Shown in pieces: positions 24,601 through 33,321 of a stretch of DNA of 64,000 nt (positions are counted from its first letter, which is position 1; every line of letters starts with the position of its first letter). Source of the stretch: Flavobacteriaceae bacterium YJPT1-3. GTDB lineage: Bacteria; Bacteroidota; Bacteroidia; Flavobacteriales; Flavobacteriaceae. The position numbers and the translations under genes are program-made. A model generated the notes under the pieces. The model had not been told where the DNA came from and made no database searches. It worked only from the letters and a program-made list of their open reading frames with translations. Location of the stretch: assembly GCA_029866965.1 (NCBI GenBank), contig CP123444.1:2583501-2647500 (forward strand). The letters run 5' to 3'.

Positions 24601-26511
24601 CTAAAACTGCGGCCACAACTGATACCAGGCTAGTCCAATGATCAATAGAAAAAAGCTGCATCCGGAAATGAGATTCCAGAGGCTAGCCTCCGACCTTTTA
24701 AACATCCGATAAAAGAAGAGGACGGAAAGGGCCACTAAGAAAAATACCAGAACCAGCAGGTAATTGACCGCGTAGGGGAGTCCCATCACCAACAAGAAGC
24801 CGTTAGAAGCTGAAGTGGATGCTATGAAATAAATCAATCCCAGTAGGAGCAGAAGTCCGAGCACCGCGTTCCAGGTCCGCAACCCGATCAAGGAGCTTCC
24901 TTTCTTTTTAAAGAGGCGAATCACGCCGAGAATCAGATTGACCAATAAGACGAACAGGATAATGACCGTGAGTGCGAGCAAGACTGGATTCCGCATTTGT
25001 AAGAGTCCACGAGCCAGGGAAGACACCGACGCATTTGGATAATACGAAGTCACAAAGGGAATGCTCCGCGAAGCAAGCTGCTCCATACAGGGAGCTTGGG
25101 GTCGTTGATTGGGATTGGCAATAAAGGCTTCCATGACCCGGGTGCCACAGGGCGAGGTTACCGTACCATGACCCATGTTCGGGAATTCAAAATAAAAGCC
25201 ATTGGCAAAACGCTCCTGGAGGAGTTCGGTATGTTTTGGAGGCGTCACCGGATCCAATTCTCCCGCCACCAGTAAGGCCGGTACCTCAGAATACACCGGC
25301 GTATTTGCGACCGAGTCCAGGGCGATACGATTGTCCTGGTAATAAAAATCCAAGTAGGTGTCTACCGTAGCGAAGGGTTTCAGCGATTCTTGTTGATTCT
25401 GGAAATTACGCCGACTCACCTCCCGCTGCAGGCTGTGGTCATACACATAGGCAATCAGGCCGTTGGCGTTGTAGTTGGCCTCGGCGGGGCCTCGCATGGA
25501 AGAGATCAAGGAAGACAAAACCTTCGAGTCCCGGGCCATGATTTGCTCTAAGAGTAGGGGGAAATTCGGATAGCTCGTTCTTTTATACAGCAGTTGATGC
25601 AACACGCCATTGAGTTCTTCTTTGTTAACCACCGCCATAGTGCCGTCCTCCAGTTGGAAGCGCAAGGGTTCTTCGTCTAAGGTCTCCAGAAATTGGATAA
25701 AGTTCGTTTCCAGGTTGGCGTATCGCGCTGCACAATCCGGTTGGTCCTCGCATTTTTCAAGTAAAGCCAGGAGGCTGTCCCGGTAGTAGGGGGGAAGCGT
25801 TCCCTGAATGGGAAAGCCAATAGGAACCGTTGAATCCAGTATGGCCGAACGGACCGCAACATCGTACAAGCTCGCATTTCGTAAGAATTGCTGAATGGCC
25901 ATGGTGCCGTTGGAGATCCCTAGCAGGTTGTAGGTATCGTAAGGGAGTTGCTGGGCGAGAAAAGCGGCATCGCGGGTGAGCGTATTCATGCCGTACTGAT
26001 TGTAATCGATCCCCTCACTTTGCATCGTTTCCAGGCAGGCGTTAAAGCGGGCTGTTTGTTTTTTTTCAAAAGCTTCGTAGGAGAGATCATCCATCAGGTC
26101 ATTCCAGGTGGCTGTGGCCAGATCCTGGCAGGGGAGTCGGGTGGAGTTCCCGGTACCGCGATAATCAAAGAGGATCACATCCCGCTCTTTTAGCAGTGGC
26201 ATGGCACGAATAAAGCCGGGCGCCAACTGGGTTTCAGGCACGCCCCAGCCCCCTTGAAAGTAAAGCACCGCATCCGCGGGAGGATTGGGATTGGTGGTCT
26301 TTAGGATGACGAAGGCGATCTTGAGCAATCGGCTCTCCGGATCCTCGTAATTCTCCGGAACGTAGAGATAGCCAAATTCGCTGGTATTGGGAGCCTTTTC
26401 TACCCAGGAGCAGTCGGCTAAAAAACAATCGGTTTTTTCGATATCACCGGCTTGTTGAGCGGAAAGGGTAAGCACAAACAAAGCGCAGAGGGTTAGGCAT
26501 ACGCATTTCAT
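24601..26511 (-). CDS. Alpha/beta hydrolase, tripeptidyl-aminopeptidase (TAP)-like, with C-terminal membrane segment
   Basis: The 636-residue protein has a signal peptide (MKCVCLTLCALFVLTLSAQQ), an alpha/beta hydrolase fold with oxyanion turn YFQGGWG, nucleophile Ser200 in GISNGT, and a TAP-like C-terminal catalytic Asp/His segment (AGELDPVTPPKHTELL, GHGTVTSP). After residue 490 come three or four membrane helices, which are not part of classical secreted TAP enzymes. It probably trims peptides or hydrolyses esters in the periplasm while anchored in the membrane. The gene stands alone. Confidence 0.8.
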   Translation of the reverse strand: MKCVCLTLCALFVLTLSAQQAGDIEKTDCFLADCSWVEKAPNTSEFGYLYVPENYEDPESRLLKIAFVILKTTNPNPPADAVLYFQGGWGVPETQLAPGFIRAMPLLKERDVILFDYRGTGNSTRLPCQDLATATWNDLMDDLSYEAFEKKQTARFNACLETMQSEGIDYNQYGMNTLTRDAAFLAQQLPYDTYNLLGISNGTMAIQQFLRNASLYDVAVRSAILDSTVPIGFPIQGTLPPYYRDSLLALLEKCEDQPDCAARYANLETNFIQFLETLDEEPLRFQLEDGTMAVVNKEELNGVLHQLLYKRTSYPNFPLLLEQIMARDSKVLSSLISSMRGPAEANYNANGLIAYVYDHSLQREVSRRNFQNQQESLKPFATVDTYLDFYYQDNRIALDSVANTPVYSEVPALLVAGELDPVTPPKHTELLQERFANGFYFEFPNMGHGTVTSPCGTRVMEAFIANPNQRPQAPCMEQLASRSIPFVTSYYPNASVSSLARGLLQMRNPVLLALTVIILFVLLVNLILGVIRLFKKKGSSLIGLRTWNAVLGLLLLLGLIYFIASTSASNGFLLVMGLPYAVNYLLVLVFFLVALSVLFFYRMFKRSEASLWNLISGCSFFLLIIGLAWYQLWPQF

Positions 26512-27044
26512 AAAATATTGAATTAGAATGGTTTGCTTAAAGGTAGGTTTTTTTCGGAATGTTCAATAGGGGACATTGACCCCTATTTAAAGATTTGTTT
26601 AATGGGATCTCCGAAATGACTTTCGATAGTATGCATTCCCTGCCTGCCGACAGGCAGGCTCTCGCCGCCGGCTGGCGGATCGTCGGATGCAAGAGAAAAG
26701 ACCCTTTTTACGATAGATTGCGATCTCAATGATCTTGAGATCAAACCAGCTCTCTTTTCTAAATTTTCTCCAAGGCTTCGAAAATTTTAAACGAAAAGCT
26801 CGCTTATCCTGAGTAAAAAGTAGGCCGCTTTGTCAAAAATGAATTTATGTAAACACCTAACACCTAACACCTAAAAATCTGATAAAGGAGGAGTGGCCTT
26901 TTTTGAGGAGCAGTTGAAGTAACGAATGCTATAAACTAGGCGCCGAAACCGCCTGGATACTGATTAGCCTGACCAAAAGGTAGACTAATACGATAATCAA
27001 AATAATTGCATTTGATTCGTTTTTGGTGTAATTTTACATCAAAG
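26512..27044. other. Intergenic region with palindromes, no gene seen
   Basis: This 533-bp region holds two adjacent GC-rich palindromes (26639-26678), a tandem ACACCTAAC triplet near 26850-26870, and the promoter area of the toxin-antitoxin pair. I see no convincing small ORF or RNA. Confidence 0.5.
26639..26678. repeat. Paired palindromic element (REP-like)
   Basis: CCTGCCTGCCGACAGGCAGG (26639-26658) is nearly a perfect palindrome and is followed by CCGCC/GGCGG (26665-26678). Two GC-rich hairpins in an AT-rich intergenic region look like a bacterial palindromic repeat. Shorter relatives (GCCTGCCGACAGGC) occur within a gene near 45870. Confidence 0.55.
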
Positions 27045-27293
27045 ATGAATAAAATGGCACGACAAAGTATTTCCTTCACAGAACCCAATGATGAATGGTT
27101 AAAAAGTCAAGTAGAAAGTAACGAGTACTCCAGCAAAAGTGAGTTGGTGAATGATCTAATCAGGCAAGCAAGAAAACAGCAAGTTCAAATAGATTGGATA
27201 AGAGCACGACTCGAAAAGGCTGAAAAAAGCGGATTCACCTCCGATTCAAGAGAACAAATTCTAGCTCAATCAAAATCCATTCTAAATGGCTAG
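27045..27293 (+). CDS. ParD-like antitoxin
   Basis: The product has a ribbon-helix-helix start (RQSISFTEPNDEWLKSQVES) followed by NEYSSKSELVNDLIRQARKQ, the standard ParD/CopG pattern, and a C-terminal toxin-binding tail ending in ILAQSKSILNG. The start is ATG 27045 or 27054, and upstream sequence is non-coding in character. RHH antitoxins bind their promoter as dimers and neutralise the ParE/RelE-type toxin. It overlaps the toxin gene by 8 bp. Confidence 0.85.
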   Translation: MNKMARQSISFTEPNDEWLKSQVESNEYSSKSELVNDLIRQARKQQVQIDWIRARLEKAEKSGFTSDSREQILAQSKSILNG

Positions 27294-27573
27294 CTATAAA
27301 CTTAGCAATCAGGCCAAAGAAGATCTCATTAGAATTCATCGGTACGGAATTAAAAAATTCGGCCTCAATCAGGCAGATAGATATTTCAATTTATTCTTCA
27401 AGTATTTTGATGAAATTGAGCAACGACCTTTTTCATATGAATCCGTCGATTTTATAAAAAACGGTTATCGAAGATGCGTTTGTGGAGTTGATACTATTTA
27501 TTTCAAAGTGGATAATGAAACTATAGAAATAATGGCAATTATTGGCAAACAAGATTTGTCTAATCTATTTTAA
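27286..27573 (+). CDS. ParE/RelE-superfamily toxin
   Basis: The 95-residue product starts YKLSNQAKEDLIRIHRYG and continues with FNLFFKYFDEIEQRPFSY, GYRRCVCGVDTIYFKVDNETIEIMAII, which is the ParE fold (two helices, then a three-stranded sheet). ParE toxins act on DNA gyrase, while RelE relatives cut mRNA; the pattern favours ParE. The 8-bp overlap with the antitoxin shows a translationally coupled operon. Confidence 0.85.
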   Translation: MASYKLSNQAKEDLIRIHRYGIKKFGLNQADRYFNLFFKYFDEIEQRPFSYESVDFIKNGYRRCVCGVDTIYFKVDNETIEIMAIIGKQDLSNLF

Positions 27574-27751
27574 TAAATAGAAATACAGTTACTATCACCA
27601 CCTAACGTGAAACAATGAGCATAATAAACCGATACGATAATTGTATTATAATATATATTATGTAAAATAGATATTTCCAAAATACGCAACCCTCCTCTCA
27701 TAACTATCTAGATAATAATTCGTTACTTTATAGTTCACCAGAACCATCCAT

Positions 27752-28714
27752 ATGTATCGATCCTTCCTTTGGCCTGTTCTTTTACTGCTCTGTTCAATTC
27801 ACACTCTATCTAATCAAGCACAAACTGCTCAGCTCAATCTTTCCAATTTGGAACGACCGGATCTGTTTGAACTTGTATTTACCGGGAGTTTCTATGATCA
27901 ACAAGCCACCGCATTAAATTTAGAGTTTGGCACCTTTTTTACCGAATATGTCTATGCTTATGCGCGTAGCTGTGCCGACTATCTGCCCGCAGATAAGGTA
28001 GAATTGACCTATCAGGAATGCCGCGAGCGAATGGTTACACGTGATGGCTGGGGTAATGAGATTTCCAGCTACTGCAACGATTACCGTACTGTCTATACCG
28101 GATTATACACCACGCCACATCTGGCTCGGGCGGAACAACAGCTTAAAAGCAATCCCTTTGCCTTTATGGGTGAAGTCATGCAAGACGTCCAGTCTATGGA
28201 CGCTTTTAAAAGTTCGCGTAACATGAAACGCCTCCAACTCGATCTCCAACATGATTTTCCGATCTTCTTTGCTCAGAATGCCTGCAATAGCGAAGCTGTC
28301 CTACTCTTTAATGACAATTTAGGAAGAATTCCCTTTCGAACAGAACTGCGGCGAAAATCTGCTCCTACTACCACCAAAACGGCGACCAGCCTCAATTATA
28401 CCCAACAAGACTATTTAAAATTGATCGATGATCTGGTCACTCATCAGGCCAAAGGCTGGTTAATGAATCGATATCAAGCTGGTAGTGTCCGCGATCTTCA
28501 AGTGACAGGGGCCTCAGCAACACAGGCTCCGAGGACACTGGTGGCCAATTATACCTTTAGTAGTTTTGGAGGCACTCAAAACGGATGGGTACGCATAAGC
28601 TTTCAAAATGGGGAGCCTCGCTGCGTTAACTTTCACGATTATCCACAAACCTGTAATGACCCATCACCCAAAGTGGTTAGTGATTTTAAAAAGGGAGCTT
28701 ATACGTCCCGGTAG
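27752..28714 (+). CDS. Secreted protein of unknown function
   Basis: The 320-residue product has a signal peptide (SFLWPVLLLLCSIHTLSNQA) and a helical mature region. There are six to seven Cys residues (for example in CADY, CRERM, YCNDY, CNSEA), which could form disulfides. A Thr-rich linker occurs near 215-230 and the C-terminal 60 residues look beta-rich. I do not recognise the family. The stop lies one base from the stop of the convergent S41-like gene, so their 3' ends touch and no terminator separates them. Confidence 0.55.
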   Translation: MYRSFLWPVLLLLCSIHTLSNQAQTAQLNLSNLERPDLFELVFTGSFYDQQATALNLEFGTFFTEYVYAYARSCADYLPADKVELTYQECRERMVTRDGWGNEISSYCNDYRTVYTGLYTTPHLARAEQQLKSNPFAFMGEVMQDVQSMDAFKSSRNMKRLQLDLQHDFPIFFAQNACNSEAVLLFNDNLGRIPFRTELRRKSAPTTTKTATSLNYTQQDYLKLIDDLVTHQAKGWLMNRYQAGSVRDLQVTGASATQAPRTLVANYTFSSFGGTQNGWVRISFQNGEPRCVNFHDYPQTCNDPSPKVVSDFKKGAYTSR

Positions 28715-28715
28715 C

Positions 28716-30389
28716 CTAATTTCGTTGTAAAGTAGCTAGCCGGGTTTTAATGGTACTCTCCATCGTTGACGATGGATTTAAGGTCAAGACTTTTTGATAA
28801 CTCTTTATAGCGCCCTCGGTTTGTCCCAATTGTTCCTGAGCGCTGGCCATATTGTACCAGGCATTAGTTGATTCCGGAAAGGTACTGACCACCAATTGCA
28901 TCACCTGCAATCCAATTTCAGGCTGAGGCGTTTGTAATAAACGTGTGGCCGCTTTTATAAATTCGCCCTCAAAATCAAAGTATTCATACCGTGGATCCTG
29001 AGCGATCATCATCGCATCCTTTTGCAGTTGCTCCATCTTGCCCTGCATAAACAACTGCTGCAGATGCTCCAGCGGTCGCAGGATAAAACCATCGTCGGTA
29101 TAGTCCATGGCGGCTTGTAAGACTACGTCCTTATTATTGACATAATCGTCAAAGCTCATGGCCACCGCCAAATTGGGAATGGTATACTCGGCATTTTCCC
29201 ATTGGGGCCGGTCCTGCCACCAGGCATAACTTAAATACATCTTCAATCCGGAATTGGGTAAAGTTACCTCTTTGGTATCTCCATAGAAATTGACATTCTC
29301 AGCCGTGGGTTCGCCCACCAGTATCGCTTCGGTCCAGTATTCGATCACATTGGTCAGGTTCTGAGCCGCTGAAAAGGTTCTGCGCCCGGTAATGTAAAAC
29401 AGTTTGCCCTGCTGATTGAGCTCCGGCCGGGCCATCAGGCCTTGTACCAAAGGTTTGTTGTTGTAGTTGTTCCCCCCACCATTGAGTCGGCAATCGTAGA
29501 TCAGTTTCTCCACCTCATTCGCATCGATAAAGGCAAACAAGCGCTGATAAAACTGAGCCAGGGTTTCTTCCTCGTCATCAAATACGGAACTCTGGCGAAC
29601 GTATACGGTCTTGCTTTCGGGCAGGTACTCAAAATAATAGAGTTTGTCCTGTAAATGCTTGAGGTAAAGCGGCGTCTCTTCCTGCTTACGCGCACTCACC
29701 CAATTTTCATTGGGTACGGTCAGGCTATAGTCCACGCTCAGTGTTTTGCGATCTACCGTAGGCAAGGCATAATGAAAGGTCTCCCCGTCTTTTTCGAGGG
29801 TGAGATCAATGGTCGCCAACAGTTCCTCCGTTAGACCCTGGGCGTGCAATACCGCAGGGACGGTTAAAAATCGCAGGCCGTAGGCTTTAAAATACTGCTC
29901 ATTCTCGACAGGCACTACGGGTCGAATGCGTTCCAAAGCCTGCTCCACCGGAACATCCATAATGGCCAACACCTCGGCACCTACAATGGATTGATCCTGC
30001 GTGCGTACTCCTTCTACATAGATTCCGTCTTTAAATTGATACAGATTGACCGGCAATACGCCATAATCAGCGACGGCACTAAAGGGCACCTGAGTATGGC
30101 CGTATTCGAAGAGGGAGATCAACCGACTGAAGCCCACTTTAATTTCGTGTTCTTCCAGCTGGGGTAAGCTTTCCTGCCGGCCGGACAGGCGGGCGCGAAA
30201 GCGAACCACTTCGCTATCCCAGGTGGACTCCTCTACTTTTTTAAAGAGAAAGGAATAGGATTTTTTCACCAACTCATCCAGGTAATTCAGGTCTTCCTGC
30301 CATTGTTGGGTAGTGATTTCCTGAGCGCCCATATTGAGGCTGGCTGTTGCGATAAAAAGAAAAAGAATTAGTGTTTTGTAAATAGACAT
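28716..30389 (-). CDS. S41-family-like peptidase with C-terminal TPR
   Basis: From ATG 30389 the product has about 557 residues with a signal peptide (YKTLILFLFIATASLNMGAQ). The central part shows the S41 (C-terminal processing protease/tricorn-like) fold: LIYDCRLNGGGNN and FYITGRRTFSAAQNLTN, where Ser in RTFSAAQ is the probable nucleophile. The last 60 residues form TPR repeats (NAWYNMASAQEQLGQTEGAIKSYQ). A GTG upstream at 30434 adds 15 non-signal residues and is less likely. Periplasmic protease function is inferred. Confidence 0.8.
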   Translation of the reverse strand: MSIYKTLILFLFIATASLNMGAQEITTQQWQEDLNYLDELVKKSYSFLFKKVEESTWDSEVVRFRARLSGRQESLPQLEEHEIKVGFSRLISLFEYGHTQVPFSAVADYGVLPVNLYQFKDGIYVEGVRTQDQSIVGAEVLAIMDVPVEQALERIRPVVPVENEQYFKAYGLRFLTVPAVLHAQGLTEELLATIDLTLEKDGETFHYALPTVDRKTLSVDYSLTVPNENWVSARKQEETPLYLKHLQDKLYYFEYLPESKTVYVRQSSVFDDEEETLAQFYQRLFAFIDANEVEKLIYDCRLNGGGNNYNNKPLVQGLMARPELNQQGKLFYITGRRTFSAAQNLTNVIEYWTEAILVGEPTAENVNFYGDTKEVTLPNSGLKMYLSYAWWQDRPQWENAEYTIPNLAVAMSFDDYVNNKDVVLQAAMDYTDDGFILRPLEHLQQLFMQGKMEQLQKDAMMIAQDPRYEYFDFEGEFIKAATRLLQTPQPEIGLQVMQLVVSTFPESTNAWYNMASAQEQLGQTEGAIKSYQKVLTLNPSSTMESTIKTRLATLQRN

Positions 30390-30488
30390 GATGGTCGTTG
30401 TTTTTTGATTGTTGAGCTGTTTAGTTGTACACACTTACAAATAGACCAAAAATTATAAAATCTGTTACATCATGAGTACTGAATTGTG

Positions 30489-31241
30489 CTATTTGGCTAC
30501 TGAGTTGTTGCGTTGGGGATCAAAATAAAAAATCCCGACTTCCAATCCGGATTCATCCAGAGTGAGGTTCTCTTGCAACCGACTCCATCCCTGCTCCCCG
30601 GCTAATTGATTAACGATGCACAGGCAAAGCGCATCCACGATATCGTCGCGTTTGACCTGCTTGCGCGGAAATTGGTGCAGGATCCTAGTGTAGCTTTCGC
30701 GAATATTGGGTTCGAAACGCTCCAGGATCTGTAAGCGCTGCTCAATACCTTCGGGCGTGGATTTCCGACTGCCCACCACTTCCCCATGCAAATACCGAAA
30801 ACAGAGTTCGGGATGGCTTTCATGGAGGCCAATGTCCTTGCGTTCTGTGGATCGGAGAAAAGTGTCAAGTTCGCGAATCTTCCCACTGATGTTCCAGCTC
30901 TGCTCCGAAATGCTCTTCCCGGTACGCTCGATATTGAGTCGGCGCCCCTCCTCTTTGTTCGTCGCATATATAGCCTTTCGCGTAGGCGCATTAAATACGG
31001 TGGCTGCGCGTCCCGGCAATTGCTTACGCATGAGAGCTTCGATGGTTCGGGTATAAGAAGGGCCGGTAAGTCCGATAGGCATATCGATCAAAAAGCGCCC
31101 CTGCCATTTTACTTGATCCTCTAATTCATTGATAGTATGCAGTATATGAGCTTCATGCTCATTTTCAACTTGAAGTACTAATAGCCAGCCGCCCTTGCAG
31201 CCATCGATCCCTCCGTAGGTGATTTTTTTGTTGCTTTTCAC
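30489..31241 (-). CDS. DUF429 family protein (RNase H-like fold)
   Basis: The conserved core starts with YGGIDGCKGGWLLVL, then GRFLIDMPIGL and FNAPTRKAIYA, and ends with RDDIVDALCLCIVNQL. This is the DUF429 pattern, a predicted RNase H-like nuclease or ATP-dependent enzyme of unknown target. The GTG at 31241 is chosen because the longer frame to 31343 would read through dispersed repeat copy B (SRWADVSRWAVYQ is repeat-encoded), so that extension is not real coding. Confidence 0.8.
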   Translation of the reverse strand: MKSNKKITYGGIDGCKGGWLLVLQVENEHEAHILHTINELEDQVKWQGRFLIDMPIGLTGPSYTRTIEALMRKQLPGRAATVFNAPTRKAIYATNKEEGRRLNIERTGKSISEQSWNISGKIRELDTFLRSTERKDIGLHESHPELCFRYLHGEVVGSRKSTPEGIEQRLQILERFEPNIRESYTRILHQFPRKQVKRDDIVDALCLCIVNQLAGEQGWSRLQENLTLDESGLEVGIFYFDPQRNNSVAK

Positions 31242-31282
31242 AGAGTGCAAGTTACGGGAATGCTGGTGAAATCTTTCACTTT

Positions 31283-31498
31283 GATACACGGCCCACCTCG
31301 ATACATCCGCCCACCTCGATACACGGTCACTAGGTGACCGCACTCGGTGACCGGTATGCTGTGTATCTTTAAAACGCCGGTGACTGAGTGATCCCGTACC
31401 TCGTACGGGATTGTATCGAAGTCCCGACTACCAACTACTTCTCGACTGCGCTCGAAGTGACATAGGTTTACTGACTACTGACTACTGACTACCGACTA
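31283..31498 (-). repeat. Dispersed intergenic repeat, copy B (inverted relative to A)
   Basis: Read on the minus strand this contains GGTCACCGAGTGCGGTCA, then GACCGTGTATCGAGGTGGGC and a second GTATCGAGGTGGGC unit, as in copy A. It also has a 9-bp hairpin ATCCCGTAC/GTACGGGAT and CTGACTACTGACTACTGACTACC tandem units near 31470-31498. Confidence 0.7.
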
Positions 31499-31557
31499 GA
31501 ACTGTTATTCTTATCCCAAAAGCCCCTTCTCCTTCCTACAGACTCGTAAAAAGCCCT

Positions 31558-31565
31558 TACTTTTG
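31558..31565 (+). promoter_or_regulatory. -7 box next to the efflux pump start
   Basis: TACTTTTG is a full match to TAnnTTTG and ends 5 nt before the GTG start at 31571, so the transcript may be leaderless. No -33 TTG is evident. Confidence 0.4.
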
Positions 31566-31570
31566 CAGCC

Positions 31571-32806
31571 GTGAACGCAGAAAATTCCATATCGCAAAAG
31601 TCTCATTTCGAGTTTATTGCCATGATGGCCTCGCTCATGTCGGTGGTGGCCCTGGCGATCGATGCCTTATTGCCGGCTTTGGATACCATTGGGATTGATA
31701 TTGGTACCACTACCGTGGCTGACAATCAGTTGCTGATCACCATGATCTTTTTGGGTCTGGGTACCGGCCCTATGCTGTTTGGCCCATTATCTGATAGCCT
31801 GGGGCGTAAACCCATGGTTTATCTGGGTTTTGGGATCTTTTTTATCGCCAGCATCATTTGTGTGCTTTCCGATAATCTGATCGTGATGGTACTGGGGCGT
31901 ATCTTGCAAGGTGTCGGACTCTCGGCGCCGCGTACACTAGCCATTGCCATCATTCGGGATAAGTTTAGCGGTGATTATATGGCGCGCATCATGTCTTTTG
32001 TGACCGTGGTCTTTCTACTGGTGCCTATCATCGCTCCGGCCACCGGAAAATGGATCTTGGATGCCTACGACTGGCAATCCATTTTCTATGTGCAGATGTT
32101 TATCGGCCTACTCGTGACCTGGTGGTTTTGGAAATGCCAATCCGAAACGCTCAAGCCAGAAGATCGCCGACCGATGACGCGTCAAAAATTCACGAATGGT
32201 TTTAAAGAGGTCGTCCAGCACAAAAGCACCATGGGCTATACCCTGGTCTCCGGACTTATTGTCGGCTCCTTTTTGGTGTATTTGAGCAGTTCGCAACACA
32301 TATTCGAAACCCAATACGATCTTAAAGAGGCCTTTCCTTACATTTTCGCCGGACTCGCCATCGCTATCGGTACGGCTATTTTTAGTAATGCCACCCTGGT
32401 CATGCGTTTTGGGATGCGCCGCATCGTCAATGCAGCCTCAGTCCTCTTTTTTGTGAGTTCGCTGGTCTATGTGCTCTTGTTTTTCGGCAAAGCCAATCCT
32501 CCGGTCTGGGTATTGGTGAGCTTTTTTGCGGTGCAGTTTTTTTCGATCGGCTTTTTGTTTGGGAATTTACGGGCGTTGGCCATGGAGCCTATTGGGCATA
32601 TTGCCGGGATTGGGGCTGCGATCACCGGATTGATCTCCACCTTGATGGCGGTGCCCATCAGTACGTTTATCGGGCGCTACGTGATCGATACCGCCTACCC
32701 CCTTTTTCTGGGCTTTTTGATCTGTTCTACCCTATCCCTGGGTGTCATCGTATACCTGAACCGCGTCTATCAGCGTTCGGTCTCGGCCATGTCTTCCAGC
32801 GCATAA
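31571..32806 (+). CDS. Bcr/CflA-type MFS multidrug efflux transporter
   Basis: The 411-residue protein has 12 membrane helices. Helices 1-2 carry DALLPALDTIG, the loop 2-3 signature is GPLSDSLGRKPMVYLG, and motif C follows in helix 5, ending LVPIIAPATGKWIL. This is the Bcr/CflA drug:H+ antiporter subfamily, which exports bicyclomycin, chloramphenicol and related compounds. The start is GTG. Its last 37 bp overlap the 3' end of the convergent DUF4251 lipoprotein gene. Confidence 0.9.
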   Translation: MNAENSISQKSHFEFIAMMASLMSVVALAIDALLPALDTIGIDIGTTTVADNQLLITMIFLGLGTGPMLFGPLSDSLGRKPMVYLGFGIFFIASIICVLSDNLIVMVLGRILQGVGLSAPRTLAIAIIRDKFSGDYMARIMSFVTVVFLLVPIIAPATGKWILDAYDWQSIFYVQMFIGLLVTWWFWKCQSETLKPEDRRPMTRQKFTNGFKEVVQHKSTMGYTLVSGLIVGSFLVYLSSSQHIFETQYDLKEAFPYIFAGLAIAIGTAIFSNATLVMRFGMRRIVNAASVLFFVSSLVYVLLFFGKANPPVWVLVSFFAVQFFSIGFLFGNLRALAMEPIGHIAGIGAAITGLISTLMAVPISTFIGRYVIDTAYPLFLGFLICSTLSLGVIVYLNRVYQRSVSAMSSSA

Positions 32807-33321
32807 ACTGAACCCTGGTAATTGATCGCCTGACGTTCTGAAGAGTTCATGCCCAAGCGAGCCGTTTTATTGGGATAGATATTCAGGAAAAACTGATAAC
32901 GTTCCCCATCGGCTGTAAGGTTGAATTGCCAGGTCTTGCGGTTCTTCTTTTCATTTTCGCTTTCGCGAAAGTCTTCCATCAGGCCTTCATAACGGATGCC
33001 TACATCCGTATTGTAGGTGCCGCCTATCTGCCGCACGCCAAAATAAGGCAGATCGACAAAAATACTGTCTCCGCGGAAGCGCATATAATTGGTCGAACCG
33101 GCCAGGCTGATCTGCCCCCCGGAATCGCCACGAATACCTTGGTTGAGATCCCGCAGCAATAGGGCAGCGGTCTGATCGATGGGATTGGCATAGTCGGCTC
33201 TGAATTCGAATTGGCGTTGCTCCAACCAATACTGCACCGGACTTTCCTCCCAGCTCACTTTGGGAACACTGGAACAAGCCAACATCGTAATGAGGACAAT
33301 AAGCGTACTGTAGGTTTTCAT
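32770..33321 (-). CDS. DUF4251 lipoprotein, joined in frame to the aconitase
   Basis: From ATG 33319-33321 the frame gives 183 residues with a lipoprotein signal (STLIVLITMLACSS) and a DUF4251 domain: EQRQFEFRADYANP, DSIFVDLPYFGVRQIGG, GIRYEGLMEDFRE. DUF4251 is a small Bacteroidota lipoprotein family of unknown role. As sequenced, the aconitase frame continues into it without a stop. The internal signal peptide shows it must be translated from its own start, overlapping the expected TGA of the aconitase (TGATG). Its 3' end overlaps the convergent efflux gene by 37 bp. Confidence 0.75.
   Translation of the reverse strand: MKTYSTLIVLITMLACSSVPKVSWEESPVQYWLEQRQFEFRADYANPIDQTAALLLRDLNQGIRGDSGGQISLAGSTNYMRFRGDSIFVDLPYFGVRQIGGTYNTDVGIRYEGLMEDFRESENEKKNRKTWQFNLTADGERYQFFLNIYPNKTARLGMNSSERQAINYQGSVYALEDMAETER

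Larger units (their letters stand above)
31242..31570. other. Intergenic region filled by repeat copy B
   Basis: This 329-bp region holds repeat copy B and the promoter of the efflux pump. No independent gene is present. Confidence 0.55.

Noticed and set aside
26845-26880. Three ACACCTAAC-like units as a CRISPR or telomere-like repeat
   Set aside because: Units are too short and few, without spacers.
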